Part shown: positions 38,840 through 48,931 of the stretch, in pieces
How the letters are laid out: each line of letters begins with the position of its first letter
Position numbering within the stretch: position 1 is the stretch's first letter
Source of the DNA: Histomonas meleagridis
Taxonomy: Eukaryota; Parabasalia; Tritrichomonadida; Dientamoebidae
DNA length: 64,000 nt
Assembly: GCA_020186115.1 (NCBI GenBank)
Contig: WSYJ01000178.1
Location: forward strand, 1,302,001-1,366,000
Direction: 5' to 3'
Made by a program: the position numbers and the translations under genes
Notes under the pieces: model-generated
Database searches by the model: none
What the model was told of the DNA's origin: nothing
Seen by the model: only the letters and a program-made list of their open reading frames with translations

Positions 38840-38962
38840 ATGACATTTGTTTTCACAATGGATGCCGCAAATGTTTTAGCCATTATAGTTGGAGTTGGAA
38901 TTATTGTTGTAGGTGCACTGGCAGGTGTTGGTTTTTACCTTCGTAGGAATGAACAAAAATAA
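38840..38962 (+). CDS. Very small single-span membrane protein (40 residues)
   Basis: A short open frame of 40 codons, or 34 from the second ATG at 38858 (M-D-A-A-N-V-L). It has one clean hydrophobic helix (about 11-34: A-I-I-V-G-V-G-I-I-V-V-G-A-L-A-G-V-G-F-Y) with two GxxxG-like spacings, followed by a positive C-terminal cap R-R-N-E-Q-K. The codon third positions are mixed, unlike the surrounding AT-rich spacer, and the local GC content rises just over this frame. Candidates are small subunits of ER or mitochondrial-type (hydrogenosomal) complexes, but no family is recognised. The size is below usual annotation limits, so it would be missed by default. Confidence 0.55.
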   Translation: MTFVFTMDAANVLAIIVGVGIIVVGALAGVGFYLRRNEQK

Positions 38963-39080
38963 TCAAAATTCCTTATTAAAACTCATATATATTTATTAAT
39001 TTTTTTTTCCTTTTTAAGATTAAGATGTTGAACTAAACAAAACCAATAGAAATATGTTGTAAAATTATAAAATGAGTTTA

Positions 39081-39695
39081 TTAGTCTTTAGGAACCCAAC
39101 GTGAAGAGCAAAGTGGACAATTTGACATTGTCTTGATCCATTTGTCCAAGCAGTGAATATGGAAGATATGTCCACACTTTCCTTCTTGTGTTGGACAAGG
39201 ATCAGTAAGACCAAGTGCAGTATCATCTGCACATGGACCATGTAAAGGCATACGGCAAAATGAGCAATCGACTGTTTCGTTTTTGAAGCTTGAGATATAA
39301 ACAGGATTGAATTTTCTAAGGACTAATCTTGGTTGATCAGTTCCAGCGGCTCCTGGACGACCAGCTGGTCTTGCGCCTGGGCGAGCGCCTGCTCTTCCTG
39401 CACGTGAACGTGTTGGATGAGGAGCAGAGGTTTCAGGTGCTGATGTTGGTGCTGATTCTTCAGATGGTTTTTCGGTTGGAGTTTCTTTTGTGGTGGTTTC
39501 TTGAGCTTCTTGCTTCTTTTCTTCAGCTTCGTGTGGTGGAGCAGCTGCTGGACGAGCAGCTCCACGAGCTCTTGGTGTTGCAATTCTTCCACGGACTCCT
39601 CCACCACGTGTTGCTTGCCCGCGTCCACGAGCTGATGCACCACGTCCGCGTGTTGTTGCTGGGGCTGGAGCTTCAGGTTCTGGTTTGTCAGACAT
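39081..39695 (-). CDS. RBX/APC11-type RING-H2 protein with long RG/Ala/Pro-rich N-terminus
   Basis: 204 residues. The C-terminal 85 residues follow the cullin-RING pattern: L-V-L-R-K-F-N-P-V (the strand that enters the cullin), then C144-S-F-C147-R, C155, C167, C174-G-H176, H179, C182 and C193-P-L-C196 before R-W. A final C-x-x-C rather than C-x-x-D suggests RBX2 or APC11 over RBX1. The first 120 residues are low-complexity: G-R-G-A-S-A-R-G-R-G repeats, Ala/Pro and Lys/Glu/Thr-rich. The codons there are GC-rich, against AT-rich neighbours. RBX and APC11 recruit the E2 in SCF or APC/C ubiquitin ligases. The RG extension is not part of the known family members and could bind RNA or be arginine-methylated. 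Confidence 0.8.
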   Translation of the reverse strand: MSDKPEPEAPAPATTRGRGASARGRGQATRGGGVRGRIATPRARGAARPAAAPPHEAEEKKQEAQETTTKETPTEKPSEESAPTSAPETSAPHPTRSRAGRAGARPGARPAGRPGAAGTDQPRLVLRKFNPVYISSFKNETVDCSFCRMPLHGPCADDTALGLTDPCPTQEGKCGHIFHIHCLDKWIKTMSNCPLCSSRWVPKD

Positions 39696-40803
39696 TTTAA
39701 TGGTGACACTTTTATTATTAATTCAAAAAAGTTGGCAAAAAATATTTGGGGTGTACCAACAACCTCCCTCACATAAGGATTTTCAATTTAGTTTTATCGT
39801 ATTATCATATGGCAGGCAAATTATGTTTTTGATGTTTTTTAAAGATTTTTTTGTTTCTTTCATTATATATCTTTCTTTCAATACTTGTGTGAAAAATAAA
39901 TTTTGTTTTTTGCGTGATAAAATCAATTATGTTTATATGATATTAAATGTTTATAAAGTTTGAAATAAGGTATCTTGTTTAACAATAATTTTTCGCTATT
40001 ATTTTTATTCGATATTATCACTTGTTAATTCCTTTGTATATCTAAGAAACATTCTTTTTAGATTTCAATTAATATTTATATATCATTATTAAAGCTTTTC
40101 GAAAAGCTTATAAATTAACATTACTATATTTTATGAAAAAAAGGATACAAACAGTAATATGATTTTTTAATTCATGTTCAAGTCAGTTTCGAAAATGATA
40201 TTATTTACAATGAATATATTTTTTGTGGAAATGGTTATTATTTTTTATTATTTGGGATTTCATTAAGCATTTTCCAATTCCCTTAAAGAGTTTTTCTTAA
40301 ATTTGCTTTAGAATTATTTTAAATTTGTAATGTTATATTTTCCAATTGCTTATGGAGTAGATTTCAATACTATCAATTTTTCATATCTTTCACGAAAGTA
40401 CTTATATTATCTACCTCTCCAAATTATAAATAAGGGCCCAAAATATAAGACAATAAATTAACATATACCTGCATGATTTTAATTTTATAAATAAATTTGA
40501 AATTCTATTTTATGAATTCTACATCATAAAATAATAAACCGTTAATTCACCTGCCAACCTTTTTTTTTTTTTTATAAAAAATTGATAAATAGAAAACTTG
40601 TCTGATCTTATACAACATTTAAAATTAAAAACGGGCAGCAATTATTTCCTGTTATTAAATATTTTATGTAATATTATATTTTAGATTGGACAAAATTCTT
40701 ATTTTAACGGTGAAAGAACCAGATTTCTGTTTTCTTTGAATTTTTGACAAGTTTCTCAAATTTCATTCAAAACTTTTGATAATGTCACTTTTTGTCATTC
40801 GAT
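39696..40803. other. Long intergenic region with no recognised gene
   Basis: About 1.1 kb. Contents: a perfect 18-bp palindrome AAGCTTTTCGAAAAGCTT at 40092-40109; a T run of 14 at 40560-40573; an AACCGTTAAT box at 40538-40547; an AACGGTGAAAG box at about 40706-40716; and a TGTCACTTTTTGTCAT stretch at 40783-40798 just before the Rab start. Confidence 0.4.
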
Positions 40804-41418
40804 ATGTCTGAACTCCAGTCAATTGATTCAAAGATCGTTTTACTTGGTGCCACAAGCGTCGGTAAAACTTCCATCATCTGCAGAGCAGTTTCTGATGAAT
40901 TTGATGCCGAAATGCCAGCAACAATTGGAGCTTGCTACACTGCAAAACAAATTGAACTCGACAAAGTAAGTGTTAACCTACAGATTTGGGATACAGCTGG
41001 TCAAGAACGTTTCAGGACCCTCGCTCCAATGTATTATCGTGGTTCTATTGTTGCTTTATTGGTATTCTCACTCATTGAAGAATCATCACTCAACGATGTC
41101 AAAAGTTGGGCACAAGAAATGAAAGCACAAACAGATGAAATGCCAACCATTTTTGTTATCGGAAATAAAATGGATCTTGTTGATGAGAGAACAATCACAA
41201 CAGAACAAGGAGAGGCTGTTGCCAAAGAACTTGGCGCTTTTTACTATGAAGTTAGTGCAAAATCCGGACGTGGAATTGAGGAACTTTTTGTTCGTATTGC
41301 AGAAGAATCCGCTAAAAAACTTGCAGGAGACAATTCTACCGGAGGGTCAGGTCATAAAAAAGATGGGGTCAATATTAAAGAAGGTGAAAAGGAAGGCAAA
41401 AAGAAATGCGGATGCTAA
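40804..41418 (+). CDS. Rab5-like small GTPase
   Basis: 204 residues from the ATG at 40804; the frame continues to 40792 with a TTG only. G1 is G-A-T-S-V-G-K-T (15-22). The effector region reads A-T-I-G-A and the switch II/RabF region D-T-A-G-Q-E-R-F-R-T-L-A-P-M-Y-Y-R-G (63-80), the combination typical of Rab5 and Rab21. N-K-M-D is at 121-124 and S-A-K near 149. The C-terminal tail is Lys/Gly-rich and ends C-G-C, a Rab-type geranylgeranylation signal. It is probably a regulator of early endosome fusion and uptake. All catalytic residues including Q67 are present. Alternative: one of the many lineage-specific trichomonad Rabs. Confidence 0.93.
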   Translation: MSELQSIDSKIVLLGATSVGKTSIICRAVSDEFDAEMPATIGACYTAKQIELDKVSVNLQIWDTAGQERFRTLAPMYYRGSIVALLVFSLIEESSLNDVKSWAQEMKAQTDEMPTIFVIGNKMDLVDERTITTEQGEAVAKELGAFYYEVSAKSGRGIEELFVRIAEESAKKLAGDNSTGGSGHKKDGVNIKEGEKEGKKKCGC

Positions 41419-41697
41419 AGTTAATAAAGTTCACCTCAGACGCTAACTTTGGGCAAATTTCGTTATTTGAAAATTCAATGCTCCTCACAAAAGTTACTTC
41501 TTTTTGAATGCTTTTCTGTATAAGACGATCAATAATCAGAAAATTTCAAATTCCAAAAACCTTTTTGAAAGTCATTTTTTTGACTTGCAAATGATCGTTT
41601 TTGCACCTTTTTGAGATAATTTGAGAAGAACAAAATAAAAACGAAACAAATTTATGTAAAACACAGAATTTTCTATCGTTATAATCACATCAAGTTA

Positions 41698-44600
41698 CTA
41701 ATAAATGAGATCTTGTAATATCTGAGTCATCGAGTCAATTCCCTGCTTTGTTACTCTTGGAACAGAAAGTGAACTCCTTTGCCATCTTCCCCCAGTAACT
41801 TGTGCTTGGAATGCTACTGTCTGTACGCCCAAAGATGCCCTCTTTGAAACAGATAATCTTTCGATTTCTCGCTTGACAAAACGAATTCTTTTCTCATATT
41901 CAACTTTTCCTCTTGTTTCTTGCGCGTATAAGTTGGATATTAAATCTTTGATTGGATACATTCCAATAAGAAGAACAAGAAGCATTGTTGCAGCCCTTTT
42001 AAGTTTGATGTAAATGAAAGATTCATTTTTCAACTCAACTTTTATCTGATATGTTTTGCGTTTATTACAGCTCTGTGCAACCAAGTACATTTTCTGCTTA
42101 CGAAAACGGAAATTTTTTGGATCGATTGTCATATTGATTTTACATGTTTTATGTGGATGAAGGCGATGACGACAATCGTGATGATAGTGTACTTTATAGC
42201 CAACAAAACCATTGATTGCGATAGGGATTGTTACATTTGCGATATTCTTAATGTATAGAAAATGATGAATTGGGCGAGCTTCCATATTATGAAACTCAAC
42301 AGAGTTAGAAACATCGCCCCATTTGTTAACGAATGAGAATTGAGGAGTAATTGAATAGCTGAAAATGTCGAGTTGAAAAGATGGAGTTGAATTTGTTGCA
42401 ATCCTAAGAGTGAACTTCTGTTGTCCTTCTGATAATGGTCTGTAGTTAAATGTTATGTTAAAATATTGTTGTGGTTGAATAATTGCTGATACTGGAGATT
42501 TAAGCATAACTGTTTTCCTTTTCTTGAAGTCCACATGAACATAGAATATCACAGGTGTATCCAAAAAGTTTTGTACTGTTACATTTCCTTGGTTAATTGA
42601 CGATTTTGCGATTTGTCCAAAATTGTACGATAGGTCCTGAAAAGTGCCGTATGTCAAGAGAACGTTTACAGACGATCCTATTTTGAAAACTTTTGTATCC
42701 AAAACGAACTCGAACGGCAAAAGTGACGGCTTAAACGGGTCCCTTTCGACCGATATATTCAATTTCTTATATGAAATAAAACTTTTCACGAACTTTAAAT
42801 CGACCACATAATCGACAGATATTATATGTGTGAAGATATTTGGGAAGAGCACTAGTTTTTTTAGCTTTTTTTCAGAGCCATCAGGGAGTAACACTTTATA
42901 AATTGTAATGTTCGAATCAAATGTTGAAATAGCGAACAAATCGATTTTCACTTTTGTTCCCAAACAAATTGAAGACGGAAGTGTTGACGTAATGAATATG
43001 TTACCAACGGCTAATGTCCAAGTCACTTCTATTTCATATAATCTTTTTGCGACTTCGAACTTTATTATTTGGTTTTGCTCATTATAGTTCGTAGTGTTCT
43101 CAAATCGGATATCAATTTGAACCTTTTGGGATACTAATGGACTGACTCTAATTGTTCGTGATGACATAATTTTGATTTTCGAGTCTTTCGGGTTTTTAAA
43201 TTTGATGTCATAACATATCGGATGCGGATTCTCGATGAAGAACGAAAGTTGTTTGACTGAATTCGGATAAACTTTCGAAAAATTATAAAACAATTTCTTC
43301 GTGTCTAATTTAAAATCACTTGAATTTGATATAGAAACATTTCCATTATAACCAAAAACAGGAATTTTAAGTCGAGTTATATTTGTATCGATATAAAGAT
43401 ATGTCTGAATATTATCATTTAATTCATCTTCATCATGGAATAACACATATATTTGCTGAGATAAAGATTTGGATGGTATCACAAATGGTTTAAAATCGAG
43501 AATCGAAAATTTTTCAGATTCAATTGAAACTGCAAAAACAGCGACGGTTTCTTTAAAAAAGTTGAAAAAACTAAAATTTGAAATTTGCGATCCAATAATT
43601 TGTATTTCCTTAACAATAGGAACAAATTTACCATATGTGACATAACCTCTGATTGGTACATCGACCACTTGTATTGAATCTGCAGATTCATATGAAATTG
43701 TAACACTTGTTTCAACTTCGCCTTTTCTTTCACCAGTTAAAATCACTTTGCAAACATTTGTCGTCGACCGTATTTCACAATCAAGAGGCGGCGTAATATG
43801 TTCTATTTTACAATTCGATGGTGCGTCTGGTGCCAAATGAACGGAAAGGACATGAATTCTAAAAAATGTTGGATTGACAATTTTGACTTCCATTTCGATT
43901 TTTTCAGTTGGAGATGTGATGACATTAAACAAAAGAATTGGTAAATAGCTTTGAAGAAGTTTGGTTGAGACAAAAAGATATAAAGGATAAGATCGACCAA
44001 CACTATTTGATATCAAATGAACAAATAATACATAAAACCCAGATTTCAGAGAAGGAAGCTTAAATTCAATGTTCGAATTTGTGGTTCGATCATTATCAAT
44101 TGTTAAAATTGACCCATCAAAGAAGACAGAAGACTGCTTTAATGAGAACGATAGCGGCGGTTTGATTGAAATGTTGTTGCCGATAATTGATGAGGAGTGA
44201 AATATTGGATCAAAAACACTGTCTTTGGGTGTTAGTGTTGATTTCAATGTGATGGAATATGGTATAATACCTTTAGATGTGAATATAAGTAGAATAGTAC
44301 TAGATATACCGGGTTTAAGTGGACATATGTATATTGAAAAATGTTTATGGCTTTGAGGTGGAATCGTGATAGAATCAATTTCGGTAACAAATATGTCAGG
44401 AGAAAAAGAAGTAATTTCTGTTATTATAAGTGGAGTTGTTAGCATTTTATTATGAATTGTGAAACTGAATTTTCGCATGATATTAATATTTAAAAAAGCA
44501 ACATGAATAAATGGAGGATGTAGCTCCATAAAATTTGAAAAATTAAATAAAATTGTTGTGGGTGGTAAATAATGAAAATTTGAACAAATAAAATTGTACC

Positions 44601-44808
44601 AATATGGACTCGTAAAATGAAGTGGGTGGTCAGTATGAAGAAGAAATTGTGAACTGTTTAGTTGCATTGAATCAAATGGACCAATTTCTTCAAGAAGAAA
44701 ATTATGATCTGAACGCCCAATATGATCAACAAAATAAGATTGTAAGGGAAGAACTACGCTACTTTCTAATGTTAAGGAATATGTATAATAAAAAAATAAG
44801 AAAATCAT
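41698..44808 (-). CDS. TMEM131-like type I membrane protein
   Basis: 1036 residues. A short N-terminal signal peptide (M-I-F-L-F-F-Y-Y-T-Y-S) is followed by a chain of immunoglobulin/PapD-like beta domains. The first shows the TMEM131 PapD-L layout: L-H-P-P-F-I-H-V-A-F, H-N-x-M-L-x-x-P-L, I-x-x-I-T-S-F-S, P-P-x-S-x-x-x-F-S-I, P-G-x-x-S-T-I-L-L-I-F-T-S, then a P-x-x-S-V-F-D-P-I-F linker (about 90-205). Many Asn-x-Ser/Thr sites suggest luminal glycosylation. One membrane segment lies near residues 940-958 (A-T-M-L-L-V-L-L-I-G-M-Y), followed by a basic cytosolic tail of about 80 residues. TMEM131 recruits procollagen and TRAPPIII for ER-to-Golgi secretion. Trichomonads lack collagen, so cargo would differ. 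TMEM131L is equally possible. Confidence 0.65.
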   Translation of the reverse strand: MIFLFFYYTYSLTLESSVVLPLQSYFVDHIGRSDHNFLLEEIGPFDSMQLNSSQFLLHTDHPLHFTSPYWYNFICSNFHYLPPTTILFNFSNFMELHPPFIHVAFLNINIMRKFSFTIHNKMLTTPLIITEITSFSPDIFVTEIDSITIPPQSHKHFSIYICPLKPGISSTILLIFTSKGIIPYSITLKSTLTPKDSVFDPIFHSSSIIGNNISIKPPLSFSLKQSSVFFDGSILTIDNDRTTNSNIEFKLPSLKSGFYVLFVHLISNSVGRSYPLYLFVSTKLLQSYLPILLFNVITSPTEKIEMEVKIVNPTFFRIHVLSVHLAPDAPSNCKIEHITPPLDCEIRSTTNVCKVILTGERKGEVETSVTISYESADSIQVVDVPIRGYVTYGKFVPIVKEIQIIGSQISNFSFFNFFKETVAVFAVSIESEKFSILDFKPFVIPSKSLSQQIYVLFHDEDELNDNIQTYLYIDTNITRLKIPVFGYNGNVSISNSSDFKLDTKKLFYNFSKVYPNSVKQLSFFIENPHPICYDIKFKNPKDSKIKIMSSRTIRVSPLVSQKVQIDIRFENTTNYNEQNQIIKFEVAKRLYEIEVTWTLAVGNIFITSTLPSSICLGTKVKIDLFAISTFDSNITIYKVLLPDGSEKKLKKLVLFPNIFTHIISVDYVVDLKFVKSFISYKKLNISVERDPFKPSLLPFEFVLDTKVFKIGSSVNVLLTYGTFQDLSYNFGQIAKSSINQGNVTVQNFLDTPVIFYVHVDFKKRKTVMLKSPVSAIIQPQQYFNITFNYRPLSEGQQKFTLRIATNSTPSFQLDIFSYSITPQFSFVNKWGDVSNSVEFHNMEARPIHHFLYIKNIANVTIPIAINGFVGYKVHYHHDCRHRLHPHKTCKINMTIDPKNFRFRKQKMYLVAQSCNKRKTYQIKVELKNESFIYIKLKRAATMLLVLLIGMYPIKDLISNLYAQETRGKVEYEKRIRFVKREIERLSVSKRASLGVQTVAFQAQVTGGRWQRSSLSVPRVTKQGIDSMTQILQDLIY

Positions 44809-45034
44809 CTAGATGTCTGTTTGTTCCAGATCAAACGATCTTGGATGATTTTTTTAACGTTTTTTAATCGTTACTTCATTCAAAATATTGTATGAGATCA
44901 TTTAAATGGCATTCATTTTTTGAAACTTGGCTTTAGTGATAAATATTAAACCATTCTTAAGAAATGGTGAGTTATGTTGCTCTAGAAAAAATTCAAAAAA
45001 ATTGGTATGCTTAGTTGGATTTTTTTATCTAAAT

Positions 45035-45667
45035 TTAGAAAGTTTTCATGATTTGTGCAAGTGGCTCCATTTGTTCTTTGGGAATCAGTTTGAACTCAAG
45101 ACAAAACAACGCAAAATTTTTAAATGATGTGTCAAATTTAGATTCTATTCCTAATTCGACGACCTTATCTCGATGGTGATGGTAAACATGAGCATAAATC
45201 CGGAACAATCTCTTAAACATATTTGATGCTACACTTACAAAGTCTTGAGGAAATGGGATAGATGGATCTGAAGGGAAGTATTTTTCGTTATTCAATAAAG
45301 ATTGAATCCACTCCAATACGTTGCTAATATATTCATGAGCAGGAAGCATAGTTGGCTTCTTATATTTTACTCCGTCTTGCCAATAGTACTTGAAACCAGG
45401 TCCTGCTGTAGTTTCTGGACATGTTTGAGTTGTACAATAATCGCCAATAGGATGATAGAGATTTTGAATTTGATTGTAAAACTCTATGAGATTCATTGCA
45501 ATCCAATCATTTACATTCTCTCCTGGAGGAAGCTTGACTGCTTGTTCAATGTTTCCTTTTTCTAAATTTGCCTTGTTAATTTCTCTTAACCTATAATGAC
45601 GATTTTCCTTTGATACGTGTTTCACTTGATGAAAAGTATTGATGTTTTTCTTTCCCCATCCAAACAT
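45035..45667 (-). CDS. MOB1: MOB1 kinase activator
   Basis: 210 residues, the usual MOB1 length (216 in human). The zinc-binding residues are all present: C78 and C83 in C-T-T-Q-T-C, and H160 and H165 in A-H-V-Y-H-H-H. The E-x-C/T...M-x-A-G-P x F-x-Y-x-W motif is present as T-A-G-P-G-F-K-Y-Y-W. The N-terminal K-x-H-R segment begins at residue 17, and L-P-P-G-E-x-x-N-D-W-I-A matches MOB1 exactly. MOB1 binds and activates NDR/LATS kinases in the Hippo and mitotic-exit pathways. In a flagellate it is likely to act in cytokinesis. The start is ATG with M-F-G-W-G. Confidence 0.95.
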   Translation of the reverse strand: MFGWGKKNINTFHQVKHVSKENRHYRLREINKANLEKGNIEQAVKLPPGENVNDWIAMNLIEFYNQIQNLYHPIGDYCTTQTCPETTAGPGFKYYWQDGVKYKKPTMLPAHEYISNVLEWIQSLLNNEKYFPSDPSIPFPQDFVSVASNMFKRLFRIYAHVYHHHRDKVVELGIESKFDTSFKNFALFCLEFKLIPKEQMEPLAQIMKTF

Positions 45668-46084
45668 TTTTTGAAAATGAAGTTGTTTTGAATGATTTTC
45701 TGTGCGACACCGTAATTTGAATGATTATTTGGAAATTTTGAGATTGAAAATTCAATTCGGCAATTGTAGATATTGAATAAAATTATTAGAAGTTACAGAA
45801 ATTTATTTTATAAAAAAGAAAATTATCTAGAGTTATGTTGTTATGAACTATTTTGGTTGACATTTTTTTCAAGTACTTCCATGAGTATATGTCTTCAAAA
45901 GTAAAATATTACAATGTATTTTGTGAATTTGATGTTAACTTTTGTTTTGATATTTTCCTTTTTATTGTCTTCTTTATACACTTGAAATTCAAGTTGATTT
46001 TGTTCATCTGTAAAACTATTTTCAGTATTTATCGAAAGCCAAGAAGTAGTATTCATAGAAGAAGATTTTGAATTAGAATTTTCT
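45668..46084. other. Intergenic region with no recognised content
   Basis: AT-rich. A short phenylalanine-rich open frame at 45853-46071 is compositional, without a family resemblance. Confidence 0.3.
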
Positions 46085-46400
46085 TATGCTCCTTTTTCAC
46101 AAAGTAAATTTTCTATTATGGTATAACCATTTTGTTGTGCGATTTGAATTTCTGTATAAAATTATTAAAACATATTTCAAATTCTTAAAACATATTTCAA
46201 ATTATTAAAGCAGATCCAAAATTATTCAAATGAATATATTTTGCATTAACATCAATTCCTTTATCTAATAGTAATTTTACTATTTCTATATTATTATTTC
46301 TAACTGCTATATGAAGTGCTGTTTCAAATCATTAAAACATATTTCAAATTATTCAAATGAATATTTTTTACATTAACATCAATTCCTTCTTTAGTTTATA
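46085..46400 (-). pseudogene. Ankyrin-repeat remnant
   Basis: On the minus strand there are at least two ankyrin modules: I-D-V-N-A-K then, before a spacer, N-N-x-E-I-V-K-L-L-L-D-K-G-I-D-V-N-A-K-like residues at about 46230-46325. Another loop spacer follows at 46330-46375 with AT-rich, A-T-T-C-A-A-A-T-like sequence. Spacers here are about 44 nt and differ from the 83-nt class, but they sit at the same place before the T/S-A-L codons. Frames and stops are broken. Confidence 0.55.
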
Positions 46401-47071
46401 CAAATGCCATCAATACTGATTATTTTCAGAAAATTTAAATTTAAATGACACTAATAACCTAAAAAATGGTATTTTGAATAACTTATCTAGCATTAAAGAA
46501 AATCTAATTGGATTCTATGGAATATTTCAAGGAATAAATTTATGAATATTCACATTTTCATTTAAAAATAAGTAAAAGAATGAGTTTTTTATTAAAATAT
46601 TGTTAAATAATAATCCAATATATAAAAAGGTTTATTATTTAATATAATTCGAAGAAATGATTCCAAAGCTATAAATATCAATGAAGCTTTTCCTTGTCAA
46701 TATGTCTCAGAAGAGTTGAATATTCAATATCATCATCATTTACCAATATATTGGAATAACAAAAACAATGATCTTTGGAAGATAAGTAATAATAAATTCT
46801 TTTACTCGAAAAGAAAATTATTTTATTTATTTACAATTGTAATAATATGATAAAATTTCCAAAGAATAATTACTAACAATTTTTTATATTAAAATTTGTT
46901 TACTAAATTAAAATCACAAGAAAAAAAGTTAATTTAATAAATTTTTTTTGTTTATTTATACAAGTACTTCTCATTCTTTCAATCAATTTATTTATATTAT
47001 TAAAAATTTAAAAACATTTTCATATTTAATTTCTAACGAAACAATTTTTAACATAAGAACAAAATTATGAA
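46401..47071. other. Intergenic region with no recognised content
   Basis: Strongly AT-rich, without open frame or RNA gene that I can see. Confidence 0.3.
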
Positions 47072-47917
47072 CTAAATCAAATCATTTTGTGACTTTGGGA
47101 AAACGCATTCCTGTATTGCGTACGCAAAAAAAGACGTCATGCCTAAGATGTTCATTGATATTTTTTCCCATTCTTTTTCAGCATTCGGATTTGATATCAA
47201 CGGAACCAAATTAATTTCATCGTAACTTTGCACAGGTGAATCCCTTTCAAGTAGTTCTGACGCTTTAGAACATAAACTTATACAAAGTTTTAAGAAATAT
47301 CCAATTGATGTCTGAATCTCCATTTGTTCAGATGAAATATTATTTTTGGAATTGAAGAACAAATTGTGCTTCTCGCCTTTGTATGTCATGTACGAGTAAA
47401 ACGGAGTTGGAAATAATTGATAATCTGTTTCACATTTAAGAATACTTTGAAGACCAAATGTAATATGAACTATTTCATATATGGAGAGATTAAATTCAGT
47501 GGGATTAAGAAATGGGTGAGTAAGTTTATTTTTTCGTATTGTAAGATTTTCGGGCTCAATATCAATAATATTAAATAAGTCCGAACTTGACCTAACTATT
47601 GATGGGGTTTGGTAAACTTGACTTATTTCAGGAAGCTTTTGTGTTGGCAGTACTTTTTCTTTAGTTTGCTGTAATGGAATAAATTTAAATTTTGGCATTT
47701 GATAGGAAACATTTTTCTTTTGAGCAATCGAATTCTTAAATACTCTTGTGAGTTTTGACTCATATTCTAATGATGCTGATAGTAGTTTATCTGCTGTTTC
47801 ATAATCACCAAAAAGATCAATTTCTCTTTGAGTAGTTGATAGAGATATATCTTCAGCAGAAATTAGACAAGAGGGTGGAAGATTCTCCCTCTTATCAAAC
47901 ATGGCCTTTGCGGTCAT
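47072..47917 (-). CDS. Unknown protein
   Basis: 281 residues from the ATG at 47917. The frame runs back to 47983 with a TTG only; there is no upstream ATG, but the CCGTTTATTTC box at 47997-48010 would suit an even shorter leader. The first 60 residues are acidic and polar, the middle is basic and Pro/Gln-rich (about 70-120), and the second half has several hydrophobic helices (for example I-G-Y-F-L-K-L-C-I-S-L-C-S-K-A near 205-220 and I-S-M-N-I-L-G-M-T-S-F-F-A-Y-A-I near 256-272) without a continuous membrane-length stretch. No domain is recognised. Composition is normal for a real gene here, and no repeat or low-complexity explanation applies. Confidence 0.55.
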   Translation of the reverse strand: MTAKAMFDKRENLPPSCLISAEDISLSTTQREIDLFGDYETADKLLSASLEYESKLTRVFKNSIAQKKNVSYQMPKFKFIPLQQTKEKVLPTQKLPEISQVYQTPSIVRSSSDLFNIIDIEPENLTIRKNKLTHPFLNPTEFNLSIYEIVHITFGLQSILKCETDYQLFPTPFYSYMTYKGEKHNLFFNSKNNISSEQMEIQTSIGYFLKLCISLCSKASELLERDSPVQSYDEINLVPLISNPNAEKEWEKISMNILGMTSFFAYAIQECVFPKSQNDLI

Positions 47918-47996
47918 GACTTCGATTTGTGTAACGCAATCTGTGTTATCTGGAATCTCCAATTTGTATTTGAGGTGCTCCAAATTTTTTATAGAG

Positions 47997-48010
47997 AAAT
48001 AAACGGCTTC
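47997..48010 (-). promoter_or_regulatory. CCGTTTATTTC promoter-like element
   Basis: Reads GAAGCCGTTTATTT in the orientation of the unknown gene at 47072-47917, 80 bases before its first ATG. The same core occurs upstream of several other genes in the window. Confidence 0.45.
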
Positions 48011-48106
48011 AAAATAAAGGCAATATTCAAATGATTTTTTTTGTTAATTAACCACAGGATTAGTTGGTATAAATCAGTGCGTATGAAAATAGTATATTAA
48101 AACATT

Positions 48107-48724
48107 TTATTGATCTGATGATTGAACAAAAGAATGTTCATTTAATCGTATCTGTTGATTCATTTCAGAGTACATGGCTTCATACTCTACTCGATGCCTT
48201 TCTATCATTGCCTTAAATGCTTCCCTGAAATGTTTATCGCTATCAAGAAAAGAATTTTGAATAAAGCTACTTTCATTTTGAGTCGTACGATCACGGAGAT
48301 CTTTGGCTGCATCAAAACATTCGCAAGAAGCCAGAACTTTCGATGTGAAAATAAGTTCGTCAATTTTCTTTTTTGTTAATTTTTCAGTTTTTTGATGGTA
48401 AGAAATCCATTGATTTTTAAGAGATGTTGCCTCTCGGCGATGTTCTTGAGCTAATTTTAAAAATTTGACTTGGAATTTGTATCTGATTTGTGAAATTGTT
48501 GAATCGGATTGATCTTCAGTTTTTTCAGAAGATTTTGTAAGTTCTTTTTCATCATCATTATCAAAAATTTCTGTACTGCTTTGAGAAAATTTGAAGTTTA
48601 TATCTTCATCATTTTCCAAATCGATTTCTTTAATAGCTTTTTCTAAGTCAAGCTCTTCCTCTTCACTGTTATCTGAGAAATCTATGAAGATTTGATTCCC
48701 ATTTTGCTTGATTAAACGACTCAT
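48107..48724 (-). CDS. Unknown coiled-coil protein
   Basis: 205 residues from the ATG at 48724 (M-S-R-L-I-K-Q-N); a TTG two codons upstream is not used. Residues 15-75 are extremely acidic (E-E-E-E-L-D-L-E and D-D-E-K-E-L) and probably disordered. Residues 80-200 form a helical coil with basic and acidic alternation (V-K-F-L-K-L-A-Q-E-H-R-R-E-A, T-K-K-K-I-D-E-L). One segment has a C-E-C-F-D-A-A-K-D-L-R-D-R motif. It has the character of a small adaptor or cytoskeletal protein. I recognise no family. Confidence 0.55.
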   Translation of the reverse strand: MSRLIKQNGNQIFIDFSDNSEEEELDLEKAIKEIDLENDEDINFKFSQSSTEIFDNDDEKELTKSSEKTEDQSDSTISQIRYKFQVKFLKLAQEHRREATSLKNQWISYHQKTEKLTKKKIDELIFTSKVLASCECFDAAKDLRDRTTQNESSFIQNSFLDSDKHFREAFKAMIERHRVEYEAMYSEMNQQIRLNEHSFVQSSDQ

Positions 48725-48931
48725 CGACAATAAAAATTAAATACTTTATTAAAAAATTAAATGATTTACATAAGAAAGTTTACATATATTTTGTGCAAAA
48801 TCCGAAAGCATTCCATTATAAATGCTTTAAGATTTGATTAAATTCTATATGTAAAAAGAAGATAAAAAGATTTGCAAATGGTAATTCTGTAATTTAATTT
48901 TCATCATATGATGAAATCTTTGTTTACTCTA

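Noticed and set aside
39329-39700. Leu/Val-rich open frame opposite the RING protein
   Set aside because: It is the reverse reading of the GC-rich RG-coding repeats and has no independent signal.
40092-40109. Regulatory palindrome AAGCTTTTCGAAAAGCTT
   Set aside because: A perfect 18-bp palindrome but isolated, far from any start and without other copies in the window. Kept only as part of the intergenic note.
44622-44867. Plus-strand open frame of 81 codons
   Set aside because: Antisense to the start of the TMEM131-like gene and of no recognisable family.
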